From NCBI GenBank assembly GCA_903901975.1, contig CAIUTB010000102.1, positions 1-56,135 of the forward strand: a stretch of 56,135 bases of DNA, read 5' to 3'. Positions 36,722 to 47,000 of the stretch are shown here, one piece after another. The stretch comes from an uncultured Bacteroidales bacterium. GTDB lineage: Bacteria > Bacteroidota > Bacteroidia > Bacteroidales > Paludibacteraceae. Below the pieces are notes generated by a model, which ran no database searches, was not told the DNA's origin, and was given only the letters and a program-made list of their open reading frames with translations. Position 1 is the stretch's first letter. The number at the start of each line of letters is the position of its first letter. A program made the translations under genes and the position numbers.

Positions 36722-37768
36722 TCATTCCCCTAGTTGCTTTTTAAGTACTTCTATTTCTTTTTTTCGTTCATTCAACTCGCTTACATAAGCTGAAATACGA
36801 AAAAATGAAGGGTAATCCGGAAGAGTTAGTATTCCAAACGAATAAAATGATTTGGTGGCAAATTCCAGGGCTTTGTCAACATCTCCGCTAATTTCGTAGG
36901 CAATGGCAATATTGTTCGCTGCATAGGCTTGAAGCATAGCATTGGAATTATGGTCATATACTGACGACCAAATATCAATTGCCGATTTCCAGTTTTTTAC
37001 ATACACCGAATCCATTCCTTGTTTCATCAATTTATTCTCAGATGAAAAAAAATAACGATCGACCTTTTCCCAATATGGAATGAATCGGTTAACGCATTTA
37101 CGACCGACTTCCAATGCGCCGTCAACAAGTGCATCTTCTCTTTTTGGAAGATCACTGACAGCTTTTCTTCTGCTGTATGATTCTGTTTCCCAGCACAATG
37201 TATCTTTAAAAACGATTGTTTTAACCTGAGATTTATTGGGGTAATGAATGCTCCATGAAGTCTCATACTTTAGTTCCAGCGAATTCAGGTAGGTGGCGTT
37301 ATCGGCCATAAAATATTCGTTCAAATCATCATTAACCTTAATATTGTCAAGCGATAAAATCACATTCGACCTGTTTGATTTACAAAGATGCCTTACTGTG
37401 TCATCAGATAATTTATATGATTTAAAATATTCAACTGATTTATTCCCCGAATTAGGTAAAAGTTTAGTCGAATAGAAAAAATCCTTGCTTTCCATCTCCT
37501 CTTTCATTGAACTTAAACAATAAATAGCAAGACTGTCGGTCGGGATGACAAGATCCATTATCTTTTCGTTTAGCAACACGGTTTTATGACCATAATTCGG
37601 AGGCTGAATAACGGTGTTATTTATAATTAATAAATTATTGGCATCTATATTAAATTCCACTATAGCTGGACGTAATACATCGAGCGAAGTATAAAGCAAT
37701 GTTGTGCAGGATGAAAAGAAAACAACTCCAAAAGCAAGCAAAATGAGTTTCAGTTTGTGCATTTTCAT
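36722..37768 (-). CDS. DUF6340-like lipoprotein with tetratricopeptide region
   Basis: 348 residues. A type II signal peptide (LILLAFGVVFFSSC) gives a lipoprotein; the residues after the cysteine are TTLLYTSLDVLRPA. The middle is a beta-rich region of the DUF6340 kind. The C-terminal third is helical and TPR-like (AYAANNIAIAYEISGDVDKALEFATKSF), then a coiled tail (ELNERKKEIEVLKKQ). No enzymatic motif. Two ATGs, at 37768 and 37762, are possible starts. Probably an envelope protein acting by protein contacts; the function is not known. Confidence 0.75.
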   Translation of the reverse strand: MKMHKLKLILLAFGVVFFSSCTTLLYTSLDVLRPAIVEFNIDANNLLIINNTVIQPPNYGHKTVLLNEKIMDLVIPTDSLAIYCLSSMKEEMESKDFFYSTKLLPNSGNKSVEYFKSYKLSDDTVRHLCKSNRSNVILSLDNIKVNDDLNEYFMADNATYLNSLELKYETSWSIHYPNKSQVKTIVFKDTLCWETESYSRRKAVSDLPKREDALVDGALEVGRKCVNRFIPYWEKVDRYFFSSENKLMKQGMDSVYVKNWKSAIDIWSSVYDHNSNAMLQAYAANNIAIAYEISGDVDKALEFATKSFYSFGILTLPDYPSFFRISAYVSELNERKKEIEVLKKQLGE

Positions 37769-37805
37769 TGAATAATTAGCTTATTAATGTTGATTTAAAT
37801 ATGAT

Positions 37806-38552
37806 TTATACAATGAGTTTCAGTCCATCATAAGACAGATGAATATTGTCAGGAAATTGTTTATCTACTTCTTCATGTAATCCCATATCGTGGCTAATAT
37901 GCGTAAAATAAGTTTGTTTAGCTCCAATTCGTATAGCTATCCGAATAGCTTCTTCAACCGACAAGTGCGAAATATGTTTAGTCATTCTCAGTGCATTTAT
38001 TACCAAAATGTCCAAATCCTTAAGCAGATCAAAGGATTTATCATCAATCGTTTTGACATCAGTGAGGTAAGCAATAATCCCAAACCGGAATCCTAAAATT
38101 GGCAATGCAGCATGCATAATTCGAACAGGTTGAATAACCTGATTGTTTATTACAAATTTATTTTCAGTTATTTCATTCAGTTGAATTTTCGGAACGCCCG
38201 GATAGCTATTTTCAGCAAAACAATAGGGCATATTACGCTTTATTATACCCAATACTTTTTTCTCTGCATATAATTGTGTTTCACCAAGGGGTCTTACATC
38301 GTCCAATCCACCTACATGGTCATAATGTTCATGAGTCAATAATACGCCCGAAAGATAATCAATTTTATGATGAATCAACTGTTGGCGTAAATCAGGTCCA
38401 CAATCAATCAAAATTCGGGTATTTCCTTCTGTAATCAAGACCGAAGCCCGTAAACGCTTGTCTCTTGCATCCGACGAAGTACAAACCTTACATTTACAAC
38501 CGATTTGAGGCACGCCCGTGGATGTTCCGGTTCCAAGAAAAAGAAGCTCCAT
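37806..38552 (-). CDS. MBL-fold metallohydrolase, PhnP-like phosphodiesterase
   Basis: 248 residues. It starts LFLGTGTSTGVPQIGCKCKVC, with the extra C-x-C-x2-C zinc motif typical of PhnP. The main metal-binding motif is LLTHEHYDHVGG, and a later histidine lies in TYFTHISHDMG. PhnP hydrolyses 5-phosphoribosyl 1,2-cyclic phosphate in the C-P lyase pathway. No phn gene is present, and in Bacteroidota these relatives are usually general cyclic phosphodiesterases (lipoate-ligase or RNase Z neighbours exist), so the substrate is open. It starts 15 bases after rsmF. Confidence 0.85.
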   Translation of the reverse strand: MELLFLGTGTSTGVPQIGCKCKVCTSSDARDKRLRASVLITEGNTRILIDCGPDLRQQLIHHKIDYLSGVLLTHEHYDHVGGLDDVRPLGETQLYAEKKVLGIIKRNMPYCFAENSYPGVPKIQLNEITENKFVINNQVIQPVRIMHAALPILGFRFGIIAYLTDVKTIDDKSFDLLKDLDILVINALRMTKHISHLSVEEAIRIAIRIGAKQTYFTHISHDMGLHEEVDKQFPDNIHLSYDGLKLIV

Positions 38553-38567
38553 AAATTATCTTTCAAT

Positions 38568-39896
38568 TCAAATTTTCATTCTTATTCGCCACTCGTAGGG
38601 ATATAAATTATTGCAACGGTTGCCTAAATTTTTCACCCATCCAAGTCCGAGTCCTTTATAACAAATCAACAGATAACCACGACTAGAATCAGTCAACAAG
38701 ATGGCATCTTTCCTTAAAAACCGAATAGCAGTCTCATAATCTACGTCTACATTTTCAACCGAATTTTTGTCCAATATCTTTGATAAGGCAATATTAGCTG
38801 ACGGAATAAAATCTTTGCCTTTCATTTCGCCCAAGACCAGACCAGAATACATACATCTCAAGTGCTTATTCAACAACAGGAAATCATTCAATTTATCTTT
38901 TTCATAAGCCCTGATTTGATTATTTTCAGTTGTGATAATCCAACGTTCAGGCTCAGTTAAAGAAAAAAAAGGAACTTCAGTTTTAGTAAGTTTCTGTCCT
39001 TTTTTCTCATGGTTTTTATTTTTAAACGATTGAATTTGATTGGATGTCTTTCTTAAAACTGAAATAAAGAAACCTTCTCCTTTCGTTTTGTGAGGATAAA
39101 ACCGATACCCAAAATCGCTTTTTGTTATATCACTATTCCCTTGTAAGTCAATAGATAAAACTTCGGCACCAAGTTCAGTGCAAATCCACTGCACATTTTC
39201 CTCATTCTCTTCTCGGTTGAATGTACAAGTGCTGTAAACTAAAACACCTTCTGTTTTCAGGGCATCCCAAACTGACGAAACAATTTCCTTTTGACGAGCA
39301 GCGCATAAAGTCACATTGTATTCCGACCATTCCTCAATAGCTCCGGCATCTTTCCGAAACATTCCTTCGCCCGAACAAGGTGCATCAATCACAATAGCAT
39401 CAAAGAACCCACCCAAAACAGCAAAATCTTTAGGTTCATTATTTGTAACTACAACATTCGGATTTCCCCATTTAATGAGATTTTCGGCCAAAACATAAGC
39501 TCTTGAACGAATTATCTCATTACTAACCAACAAACTACTCTCAGCTAAAGTTTGTGACAGTAGTGTTGATTTTCCACCCGGTGCTGCACACAAATCCAGA
39601 ACTATTTCAGCCATTGGAAAATATTGTTTCACAATTTGTTCCAAAAACATGGAGCTTGCTTCCTGCACATAATAAACTCCTGCATGAAAAAGCGGATCTG
39701 CAGTAAAAAGTGGACGCTCATCCAAATAATAACCCGAATTGCACCAGGCAACACCTTCAGAAGATGGCTGATATGCAATTTTATCATTTACCCTGACACT
39801 CGTAGGTGGAGATATTTGAAGCGCTCTATCGAGTTCTGGGTATTCATCACCTAATAATACTCTCGTTCTGCGTTCAAATGCTTCGGGGAAATTCAT
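38568..39896 (-). CDS. rsmF: rRNA cytosine-C5 methyltransferase, RsmF type
   Basis: 442 residues in the NOL1/NOP2/Sun family. N-terminus PEAFERRTRVLLGDEYPEL and PTSVRVN; SAM site VLDLCAAPGGKSTLLSQ; catalytic motif IDAPCSGEGMFRK with the release cysteine; and the methyl-accepting cysteine in VYSTCTFNREENE. The C-terminal 150 residues form the PUA-like part found in RsmF. The E. coli enzyme methylates 16S rRNA C1407. Its ATG directly abuts the stop codon of the HIT gene, indicating translational coupling. Confidence 0.92.
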   Translation of the reverse strand: MNFPEAFERRTRVLLGDEYPELDRALQISPPTSVRVNDKIAYQPSSEGVAWCNSGYYLDERPLFTADPLFHAGVYYVQEASSMFLEQIVKQYFPMAEIVLDLCAAPGGKSTLLSQTLAESSLLVSNEIIRSRAYVLAENLIKWGNPNVVVTNNEPKDFAVLGGFFDAIVIDAPCSGEGMFRKDAGAIEEWSEYNVTLCAARQKEIVSSVWDALKTEGVLVYSTCTFNREENEENVQWICTELGAEVLSIDLQGNSDITKSDFGYRFYPHKTKGEGFFISVLRKTSNQIQSFKNKNHEKKGQKLTKTEVPFFSLTEPERWIITTENNQIRAYEKDKLNDFLLLNKHLRCMYSGLVLGEMKGKDFIPSANIALSKILDKNSVENVDVDYETAIRFLRKDAILLTDSSRGYLLICYKGLGLGWVKNLGNRCNNLYPYEWRIRMKI

Positions 39897-40319
39897 TTAA
39901 AGTGCTTTTACTATTTTAGCAATTGTTTCAGCATATTCAGCATCCGATAAATACACTTTTTGCGGATTCATTTCAAACGTTCCACCAAAACCAAAACCGC
40001 CTTCATATTTAGGTACTAAATGGAAATGAAGATGAGGCAATTTGTCAGAATAAGCACCATAATTTATCTTGGTTGCTGAAAAAACCTGTTGAATGGCTTT
40101 GGCAACCTGACAAACATCAGCCATAAAAGCATTTCGGTCTGATTCAGTAAGTTCAAAAAGTTCATTTACATGGTTTTTAAAAGCGACAACACATCGCCCC
40201 GGGTGACTCTGTTCTTTAAACAAAAAAAGTGTTGAAGCACTCAAATCACAAATTTCTATCATTAAACTTTTTTGTAACTCGTTGCGTTGACAATACAGAC
40301 AATCGATTGATTTTTCCAT
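39897..40319 (-). CDS. HIT family nucleotide-binding protein
   Basis: 140 residues. The histidine triad is HLHFHLVPK. Two cysteines near the N-terminus (DCLYCQ) may bind zinc as in Hint-type proteins. HIT enzymes hydrolyse nucleotide phosphoramidates or dinucleoside polyphosphates. It is the first gene of the minus-strand run leading into rsmF. Start ATG at 40317-40319. Confidence 0.9.
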   Translation of the reverse strand: MEKSIDCLYCQRNELQKSLMIEICDLSASTLFLFKEQSHPGRCVVAFKNHVNELFELTESDRNAFMADVCQVAKAIQQVFSATKINYGAYSDKLPHLHFHLVPKYEGGFGFGGTFEMNPQKVYLSDAEYAETIAKIVKAL

Positions 40320-40355
40320 AAATTATTATTTTAATTATTAATTTGTTCGTGCATT

Positions 40356-40394
40356 CAAAAAAAGAAAGCAGTGAAATAAGTTATCACTGCTTTC
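40356..40394 (-). terminator. Rho-independent terminator of the small HTH gene
   Basis: The stem GAAAGCAGTGA (40364-40374) pairs with TCACTGCTTTC (40384-40394). On the minus strand a T-run (A-rich plus strand, 40357-40363) follows. It separates the gene at 40413 from the HIT operon. Confidence 0.85.
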
Positions 40395-40412
40395 AAAATA
40401 TCATTTCAAGGT

Positions 40413-40667
40413 TTAAGCTTTATGTGATTCTAAAATACGCATAGCAATATCTAAAATCTCCGTATCATCTAACATCACTAAACCACCATCAGGTCCTGGT
40501 TCGATATGAACTCCACAACTTTTACCATCTTTGTAGTCGTGTCCACCAAAATAATTGCGCACCGTTTCTTTTTCCAGACCAAGTTCTTCAGCGATCTTGG
40601 TCATACTACCGCTTGGGAGCGAATCCTTTACTTTACGTAGTTCGTTGAATGTTATCGTTTTCGTCAT
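40413..40667 (-). CDS. Small HTH DNA-binding protein
   Basis: About 84 residues from the ATG at 40667; an ATG four codons earlier (40679) also fits. The middle reads LPSGSMTKIAEELGLEKETVRNYFGG, a helix-turn-helix of the kind found in small Bacteroidota DNA-binding proteins. A cysteine/glycine-rich linker (KSCGVHIEPGPDGG) and an acidic helix follow. Strong terminator behind it and a -7 box (40745-40752) ahead suggest a well-expressed single gene. Target unknown. Confidence 0.75.
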   Translation of the reverse strand: MTKTITFNELRKVKDSLPSGSMTKIAEELGLEKETVRNYFGGHDYKDGKSCGVHIEPGPDGGLVMLDDTEILDIAMRILESHKA

Positions 40668-40999
40668 GACATTAAGCATTAGAATTGTTATATAAATTGT
40701 GTTTTTGAAAAGTGCAATAAACGTACTGTATTCTTTTTATATTACAAAATTATTTCGTAAAAAGTTTTCTAAAAAATGCTTAATTATTTTTTTCGATTAT
40801 CCTTTGTCCTATGTTTTTTAAAATAAATAGCCAATTATTCGGAAACTTGTAAACTATAATACTCTAAGAGTTTCCAATTAACTAATCCTATAGTTTTGTT
40901 TATCAATATATTAGCATATTTAACATATATATTTTCATATATTATACACATTTTTCAAATAATTATTTCTAATTTTGTGCCGATTTAATAAACTAGTGA
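40668..40999. other. Divergent region between the small HTH gene and tetR
   Basis: About 320 AT-rich bases. Minus-strand TAATTTTG (40745-40752) may serve the HTH gene; plus-strand TAATTTTG (40970-40977) may serve tetR. A spaced inverted repeat, GGAAACT (40841-40847) and AGTTTCC (40869-40875), could be a regulator site. No other gene is seen. Confidence 0.45.
40970..40977 (+). promoter_or_regulatory. Candidate -7 box for the tetR-efflux operon
   Basis: TAATTTTG is an exact TAnnTTTG match 22 bases before the ATG. No TTTG at the -33 distance. Confidence 0.45.
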
Positions 41000-41608
41000 A
41001 TGGAAAGTCCACAAGAATCAATAATCAGTACAGCAAGTCACTTATTTGAGCAGTTCGGAATACGAAGTGTTTCAATTGATAATGTTTGTACTGAATTACG
41101 CATTTCTAAAAAAACCTTTTACACCTATTTCCCCCAAAAAGAAGATTTGGTTGATGCCGTGTTGACTTTACAACGGAATGTTAACTTCGAAAAATATGGA
41201 AGGCTTTTCAAAAATAAAAATGCTATCGATTCTTTGATTTTAATAATAAAAGAAATAAGAAGAGATGGTGAACATGGATCACAATCAATGTGTTATGATA
41301 TAGAAAAATATTACCCAAAGATTCATGAAAAATTTGAGATACAGAAAAGAGAAGGTATAAGGGCAGGTTTTGAAATGAATTTAAAACAAGGGATACAAGA
41401 AGGATTTTATCGCGAAGATTTGGATATAGAATTGATTTCTTTCTTCCATTCTATTCAGATAAAAAACACCTTTGAATTAATGAGTCAGGATTCGAAAAAA
41501 TATACAAAAAAACGACTAATTGATTTTTTTATTGACCTTATGATTCACCTCATTGCCAATGAAAAAGGACTAAAATATATGGAAGAAAACTATAATAAAT
41601 CAGAATAA
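41000..41608 (+). CDS. TetR/AcrR family transcriptional regulator
   Basis: 202 residues. N-terminal TetR helix-turn-helix at about 5-50 (ISTASHLFEQFGIRSVSIDNVCTELRISKKTFYTYFPQKEDLVDAV). The C-terminal ligand domain is helical and unspecific. It is followed after 21 bases by the TolC gene, so it very likely regulates its own efflux operon. The ligand is unknown. Confidence 0.92.
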   Translation: MESPQESIISTASHLFEQFGIRSVSIDNVCTELRISKKTFYTYFPQKEDLVDAVLTLQRNVNFEKYGRLFKNKNAIDSLILIIKEIRRDGEHGSQSMCYDIEKYYPKIHEKFEIQKREGIRAGFEMNLKQGIQEGFYREDLDIELISFFHSIQIKNTFELMSQDSKKYTKKRLIDFFIDLMIHLIANEKGLKYMEENYNKSE

Positions 41609-41629
41609 TAATTTAACAGATAAAGTATC

Positions 41630-42967
41630 GTGAAACAGTTTAATAACAAAATGATGTGGTTAATAGCAATAATGTTATTGCCATCTATTGTGCTAAAAGC
41701 ACAAGACACTCTGACAGTCTCGCTTTCGAAAGCAATAGAAATTGCAATGAGTAAGAATCCGACAATCAGGGTTGCAAATAAAGAAATTACTCGTGTGGAT
41801 TATTCAAACAAAGAAAAATTTGCGGCATTGTTCCCAACTATATCGGCATCAGGGTCATACCAGCGAGCATTAAAAAAACAACGCATGTTTCTACCTTTCA
41901 GTTTTGTACCGAATACACCTCCCGATCCAAAAGGAATTGAAATTGGAGTTGATAACACTTTGAATGCCGGTTTAGGCGCATCTATTCCTGTTATATCTCC
42001 TACATTATGGGCATCACTTGAGATGACTGAAACAGACGCAAAATTAGCCTTAGAAATGGCTCGTTCATCAAAATTGGCTCTACTAAATCAGGTTTCAAAA
42101 TCCTATTATACAATTTTATTGACTCAGGATCAATATATGGTATTCAAACGAAGCTATGAGAATACTGCAGAAAATGCCAGAATTATTCAAAATAAATTTA
42201 AACAAGGTACTGTCTCAGAATTTGAATGGATTCGTGCAGATGTACAGGTCAAAAATGCACAATCAAACTTGGTATCTGCTCAAAGTGCTGTAAATATGAG
42301 CATTTTACAATTAAAAATGTTGATGGGGATGGATATGTTTACCGGGTTGAAAGTTGAAGGAAGTTTGGCTGATTTTGAATCAAAAATGTATGGTGATATA
42401 TTATCTATCGACACAACAGTTTTAAAGACAAATACTGATTTAAAACAATTTGATATTAAAACCAAACAATTGAATCATGCCTTGAAAATTCAAAAAGCAG
42501 CGTGGTGGCCAACATTAGCCGCAAGCTTTAACTATATGTATATGTCAATGGGAAATGATGGAACAGCATTAAGTTGGTTTCCAACTTCCACAGCATCTCT
42601 CAACCTTTCGATACCCATATTTCAGGGTGGTGCGCGGCTTTACAAACAGAAACAACTTGAAATTCAGATTGATGAAATGAAAGACCAACGGGATAATCTC
42701 CGTCGTAGTTTGGAATTACAGGTAATTGTTTGTTTGGATAACATCAAAAAAGCTATAGAAAAAATTGCTTCAAATAAAGAAGGTTTACGTCAGGCACAAA
42801 AAGCTGTTAGCATTTCAAAAAAATTATATGAGGTTGGATCGAGCACCTATCTTGATTTTTCGAATTCTGAATTAGCCTATATTCAAGCAGGCTTAATGTA
42901 TAATCAATCTATTTTTGATTACCTATCGGCAAAATCAGATTTGGAAAAACTATTAGGAAAAAACTAA
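41630..42967 (+). CDS. TolC family outer membrane efflux channel
   Basis: 445 residues from a GTG; a later ATG (41651) is less likely because the signal peptide (MMWLIAIMLLPSIVLKAQ) needs its charged start. Two OEP repeats are visible, each with coiled-coil helices and conserved segments (LSKAIEIAMSKNPTIRVANKE, LNLSIPIFQGG). It forms the outer-membrane duct of the RND pump encoded next. It begins 21 bases after tetR. Confidence 0.92.
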   Translation: MKQFNNKMMWLIAIMLLPSIVLKAQDTLTVSLSKAIEIAMSKNPTIRVANKEITRVDYSNKEKFAALFPTISASGSYQRALKKQRMFLPFSFVPNTPPDPKGIEIGVDNTLNAGLGASIPVISPTLWASLEMTETDAKLALEMARSSKLALLNQVSKSYYTILLTQDQYMVFKRSYENTAENARIIQNKFKQGTVSEFEWIRADVQVKNAQSNLVSAQSAVNMSILQLKMLMGMDMFTGLKVEGSLADFESKMYGDILSIDTTVLKTNTDLKQFDIKTKQLNHALKIQKAAWWPTLAASFNYMYMSMGNDGTALSWFPTSTASLNLSIPIFQGGARLYKQKQLEIQIDEMKDQRDNLRRSLELQVIVCLDNIKKAIEKIASNKEGLRQAQKAVSISKKLYEVGSSTYLDFSNSELAYIQAGLMYNQSIFDYLSAKSDLEKLLGKN

Positions 42968-43005
42968 AAAGAAATAAAATAAAATATAACAATAAAAAGA
43001 CGAAT

Positions 43006-44022
43006 ATGAAAAAGATTAAATTAACAGGAATACTACTTGTTGCACTGACTATTGGATTGTCTTCGTGTGCAAAAAAGAAAACTGACACATCAGTAATAAA
43101 TGAAACTCCTAATGTAAAAATTCAGGAAGCTACTGAAAAAAGCATTGAACAAACTTTCGAATTAACAGCTACTGTTCAGCCTCAGCTAAAAAATAGTATT
43201 GCACCATCTGCTCCGGGTCGAATTCGTGAAATTCTGGTTGAAGTTGGAAGTCATGTGGTGAAAGGACAGAAAATAGTTCAGATGGATGTGGCAAATCTTT
43301 CCAATTCTGAAACTCAGATTGAAAATCTAAAACGGGTTTATAAGCGTGTTCAGGAATTATTTGGTGTGGGTGGCGCTTCACAACAGGAATTGGACAATGC
43401 TAAGCTTCAATTGGATCTAGCTCAGACCAATCTTAAAAATATGGCTGAAAACACCTATCTTTTAAGCCCGATAAGCGGGGTTGTAACAGAACGTAATTAT
43501 GACAGTGGTGATATGTATTCAGCTCAGCGTCCGGTGGTAGTGGTTATGAATATCAATCCGGTAAAATTGCTTATTAATGTTTCCGAATCGTTCTATTCTA
43601 AAGTTAAAACAGGTATGCCGGTAAAAATCGGGTTTGATGTTTTTGGAAATGATAGTTTTCGTGGAAATGTCAATCTGATTTATCCAACTATCGATGAACG
43701 ATCACGCACTTTTCCTGTAGAAATAAAAGTAAACAATAACAATAATAAAATCCGCCCGGGAATGTTTGCCCGTGTGACCCTAGAATTCGGCAAAGTCAAA
43801 CATGTTGTTGTACCCGATGTAGCAATAGTAAAACAGGCCGGATCTGGTGCAAAATTTATTTTTGTTTACAACAAGGGTAAAGTGCAATACAAACAAATAG
43901 AACTTGGCCGTAGAGACGATGCAGATTATGAAGTTTTATCTGGTTTGAATGTCGGAGAACAAGTTGTAGTTGCAGGTCAGTCTAAATTAATTGACGGTAC
44001 ATCCGTTAAATTAATAAAATAG
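43006..44022 (+). CDS. RND efflux periplasmic adaptor (membrane fusion protein), lipoprotein
   Basis: 338 residues. The lipobox (LTIGLSSC) anchors it to the membrane. The barrel-sandwich halves (PSAPGRIREILVEVGSHVVKGQ and LSPISGVVTERNYDSGDMY) enclose a short hairpin with QELFGVGGASQQELDNAKLQ. A beta barrel and membrane-proximal domain follow (VPDVAIVKQAG, YEVLSGLNVGEQVVVAGQSKL). It links the RND pump to the TolC channel. Confidence 0.93.
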   Translation: MKKIKLTGILLVALTIGLSSCAKKKTDTSVINETPNVKIQEATEKSIEQTFELTATVQPQLKNSIAPSAPGRIREILVEVGSHVVKGQKIVQMDVANLSNSETQIENLKRVYKRVQELFGVGGASQQELDNAKLQLDLAQTNLKNMAENTYLLSPISGVVTERNYDSGDMYSAQRPVVVVMNINPVKLLINVSESFYSKVKTGMPVKIGFDVFGNDSFRGNVNLIYPTIDERSRTFPVEIKVNNNNNKIRPGMFARVTLEFGKVKHVVVPDVAIVKQAGSGAKFIFVYNKGKVQYKQIELGRRDDADYEVLSGLNVGEQVVVAGQSKLIDGTSVKLIK

Positions 44023-44029
44023 TTAAATT

Positions 44030-44049
44030 TCAACCAATTATTTGGTTGA
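44030..44049. repeat. Small hairpin between adaptor and RND genes
   Basis: TCAACCAA and TTGGTTGA form an 8-bp stem with loop TTAT in the 70-base gap between the two efflux genes. No T-run follows, so it is more likely an RNA processing or stability element than a terminator. Confidence 0.5.
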
Positions 44050-44092
44050 TTGAGTTTAAAAAATATTAGTTATAAATTATTAATTAAAGAAT

Positions 44093-47000
44093 ATGAGTTT
44101 ATACGAAAGTTCGGTAAGAAAACCGGTAATGACTTCGATTATATTTATCGCAGTAGTTATTCTGGGACTTTTCTCTTACAATAAATTGCCAATTGATTTG
44201 TTGCCAAAGATTGAAACAAACACCATTATGGTTATGACGACTTATGATGGTGCAAGTGCTTCAGATGTTGAAACAAATGTAACAAAGCCACTTGAAAGCT
44301 CTCTGAATACTGTTTCAAACCTTAAAAATATTAAGTCAACTTCGAAGGAAAATCGTTCGATTATCACTATGGAGTTTGATTATGGATTGGATTTAAATGT
44401 AGTAACCAATGATATTCGTAATAAGTTGGATTTGGTTAAATCATTTATGCCATCCGGTGCAGGTAATCCTATTATTTTCAAACTGAGTACGGATATGATT
44501 CCGGTAATAATGCTTTCGGCCACGGCCAATCAAAGCTTGCCGGCACTTTACAAAATTCTGGACACAAAGGTGTCAAATCCGCTTGCACGTATCAACGGTG
44601 TAGGTTCGGTATCTATCAGCGGTGCTCCTCAGCGCGAAATTCAGGTTTATGTTGATCCTGTCAAACTGGAAGCTTACCACCTGACCGTTGAGGCTTTGGC
44701 CCAGTATATCCGCATGGAAAATTTGAATACTCCGGCTGGATCAATGGATGTTGGTAGTGACACCTATGCACTACGCGTTGAAGGCCAATTTAAAGATCCT
44801 TCAGAAATGAATAAAATTGTTGTGGGAAACTTCAATGGAAAAACTGTTTTGTTGTCGGATGTGGCTGTGATAAGCGATAAACATGAAGAACGGATGCAGG
44901 AAAGTTTCACCAATGGAGTTCAGGGTGCTTCCATCGTTGTTCAGAAACAATCGGGAGCAAATACAGTTCAAATTGCAAGGGATGTAAAAAAGATGTTACC
45001 TGAAATTCAAAAAAGCCTTCCTTCAGATATAAAACTTACTATAATTAATGACACCTCCGACAATATTATTCGTACTATTGACAGTTTGGCTGAAACAGTA
45101 ATCTATGCACTCTTATTTGTAATGATTGTGGTGTTGTTCTTCCTTGGTCGCTGGCGTGCAACGGTTATTATCATTCTGACGATCCCAATTTCATTAATTG
45201 CTGCGTTTATTTATCTGGCTCTTACCGGAGGTACTTTGAATATCATTTCGTTGAGTTCGCTCTCACTGGCTATAGGGCTAGTTGTGGATGATGCCATTGT
45301 GGTACTGGAGAATATCACTACCCATATTGAGCGTGGCAGTCGTCCAAAAACGGCTGCTGTAAATGGAACGAATGAAGTTGGACTTTCAATTATTGCATCA
45401 ACGCTGACTATTATTGCCGTGTTCCTTCCATTAACAATGGTTCCCGGTATGGCTGGTGTAATGTTCTCTCAACTTGGTTGGATGGTAACTATTATTATTA
45501 CCGTATCTATGGTTTGTGCTTTGACTCTGACACCCATGTTGGCTTCACAGTTGTTACGACTTAACCCGAAACGAAGCAAAGGTTTTGATGCTGTTTATGG
45601 TCCAATTGAACGTTTTCTGGATAAATTGGATGAAAAATATGCACAATTGGTTAACTGGGCTGTTCGTCATAAAAAATCAGTATTAGCTGTTGCAACGGTA
45701 TTTTTCTTTTTGAGTATTGTTCCATTGGCTGTAGGTTGGGTTGGAACAGAAAACTTCCCGGCTCAGGATAGTGGTTTTGTTTCTGCTGTTATTGAATTAC
45801 CGGTGGGAACTAGAATGGAAATTACCAAAGATGTTTGCCAGAAACTCTATACTAACTGGAAAAAGAAATATCCGGAAATAGATATTATTAACTTTAGCAT
45901 TGGACAAGCAAGTAGCAAAAATATCTTCGGATCGTTGTTTAGTAAAAACTCCAGTAACGTTGGAACGTTTACATTAAGGTTGGTGAATTTAAAAATTCGC
46001 ACACGTTCTGCTTTTGCAATAACTGACAGCATACGTAATGACATTAAAGTTATCCCTGAGATACGAAAATCAACTGTTACTGCAGGTGGTGGTATGAGTA
46101 TGATGGGTGGTCAATCAACACTAGATATAGAAATTTACGGTTATGATTTTGCTCAAACAGATAAAGTGGCTGCAGAAATATCGAAACGGGTATCTAAAGT
46201 CCATGGTTTGGCAAATACAACAGTTAGTCGTGAAGAATATACACCTGAATACCAGGTTGATTTTGACAGAGAAAAGCTGGCGCTTAACGGTTTAAATATT
46301 GCTACTGCTTCAAACTATTTGAATAACCGTATCAACGGATTGACAGCTTCACTTTATCGCGAAGATGGTGAAGAGTATTCAATCGTGGTGGGCTATGCAC
46401 CTAAATACCGTCAGTCAATTGAAGACGTAGAAAATATTATGATTTATAACAACCAGGGACAAGCTATCCGTGTGAAAGATTTAGGCAAGGTTGTAGAACG
46501 CTATACTCCACCTACTATCGAACGTAAAAACCGTCAACGAATCATTACTGTTTCGTCGACTGTTTCTGGAACTACACTCGATAAAGCTGTGAATGATATT
46601 AAGGCTGAACTTAAAAAAGTGGATATTCCTTCGGATATTTCGACAACAATTGCAGGTTCATTCAAAGACCAACAGGAATCGTTTGGTGATTTGGGAAGTT
46701 TGCTTTTGATTATCGTGTTGCTGGTATTTGTAGTAATGGCTTCACAGTTTGAATCAGTTACTTATCCGTTTATTATCATGTTCTCCATTCCGTTTGGTAT
46801 TTCCGGTGTAGTGCTGGCCTTATGGATTTCGGGTACTACATTCAACGTAATGACTTTCGTAGGGGTAATTATGCTTGTAGGTATTGTGGTGAAAAACGGT
46901 ATTGTGATGGTAGATTATATCAACCTGAATCGCGAACGCGGGAATGGTATTATTCGTGCGGTAGTTACGGGTGGTAAATCCCGTCTTCGTCCGGTATTGA

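Noticed and set aside
40841-40875. GGAAACT/AGTTTCC as TetR operator
   Set aside because: The half-sites are 21 bases apart, over 120 bases from the gene, and not repeated elsewhere; chance is likely in this composition.
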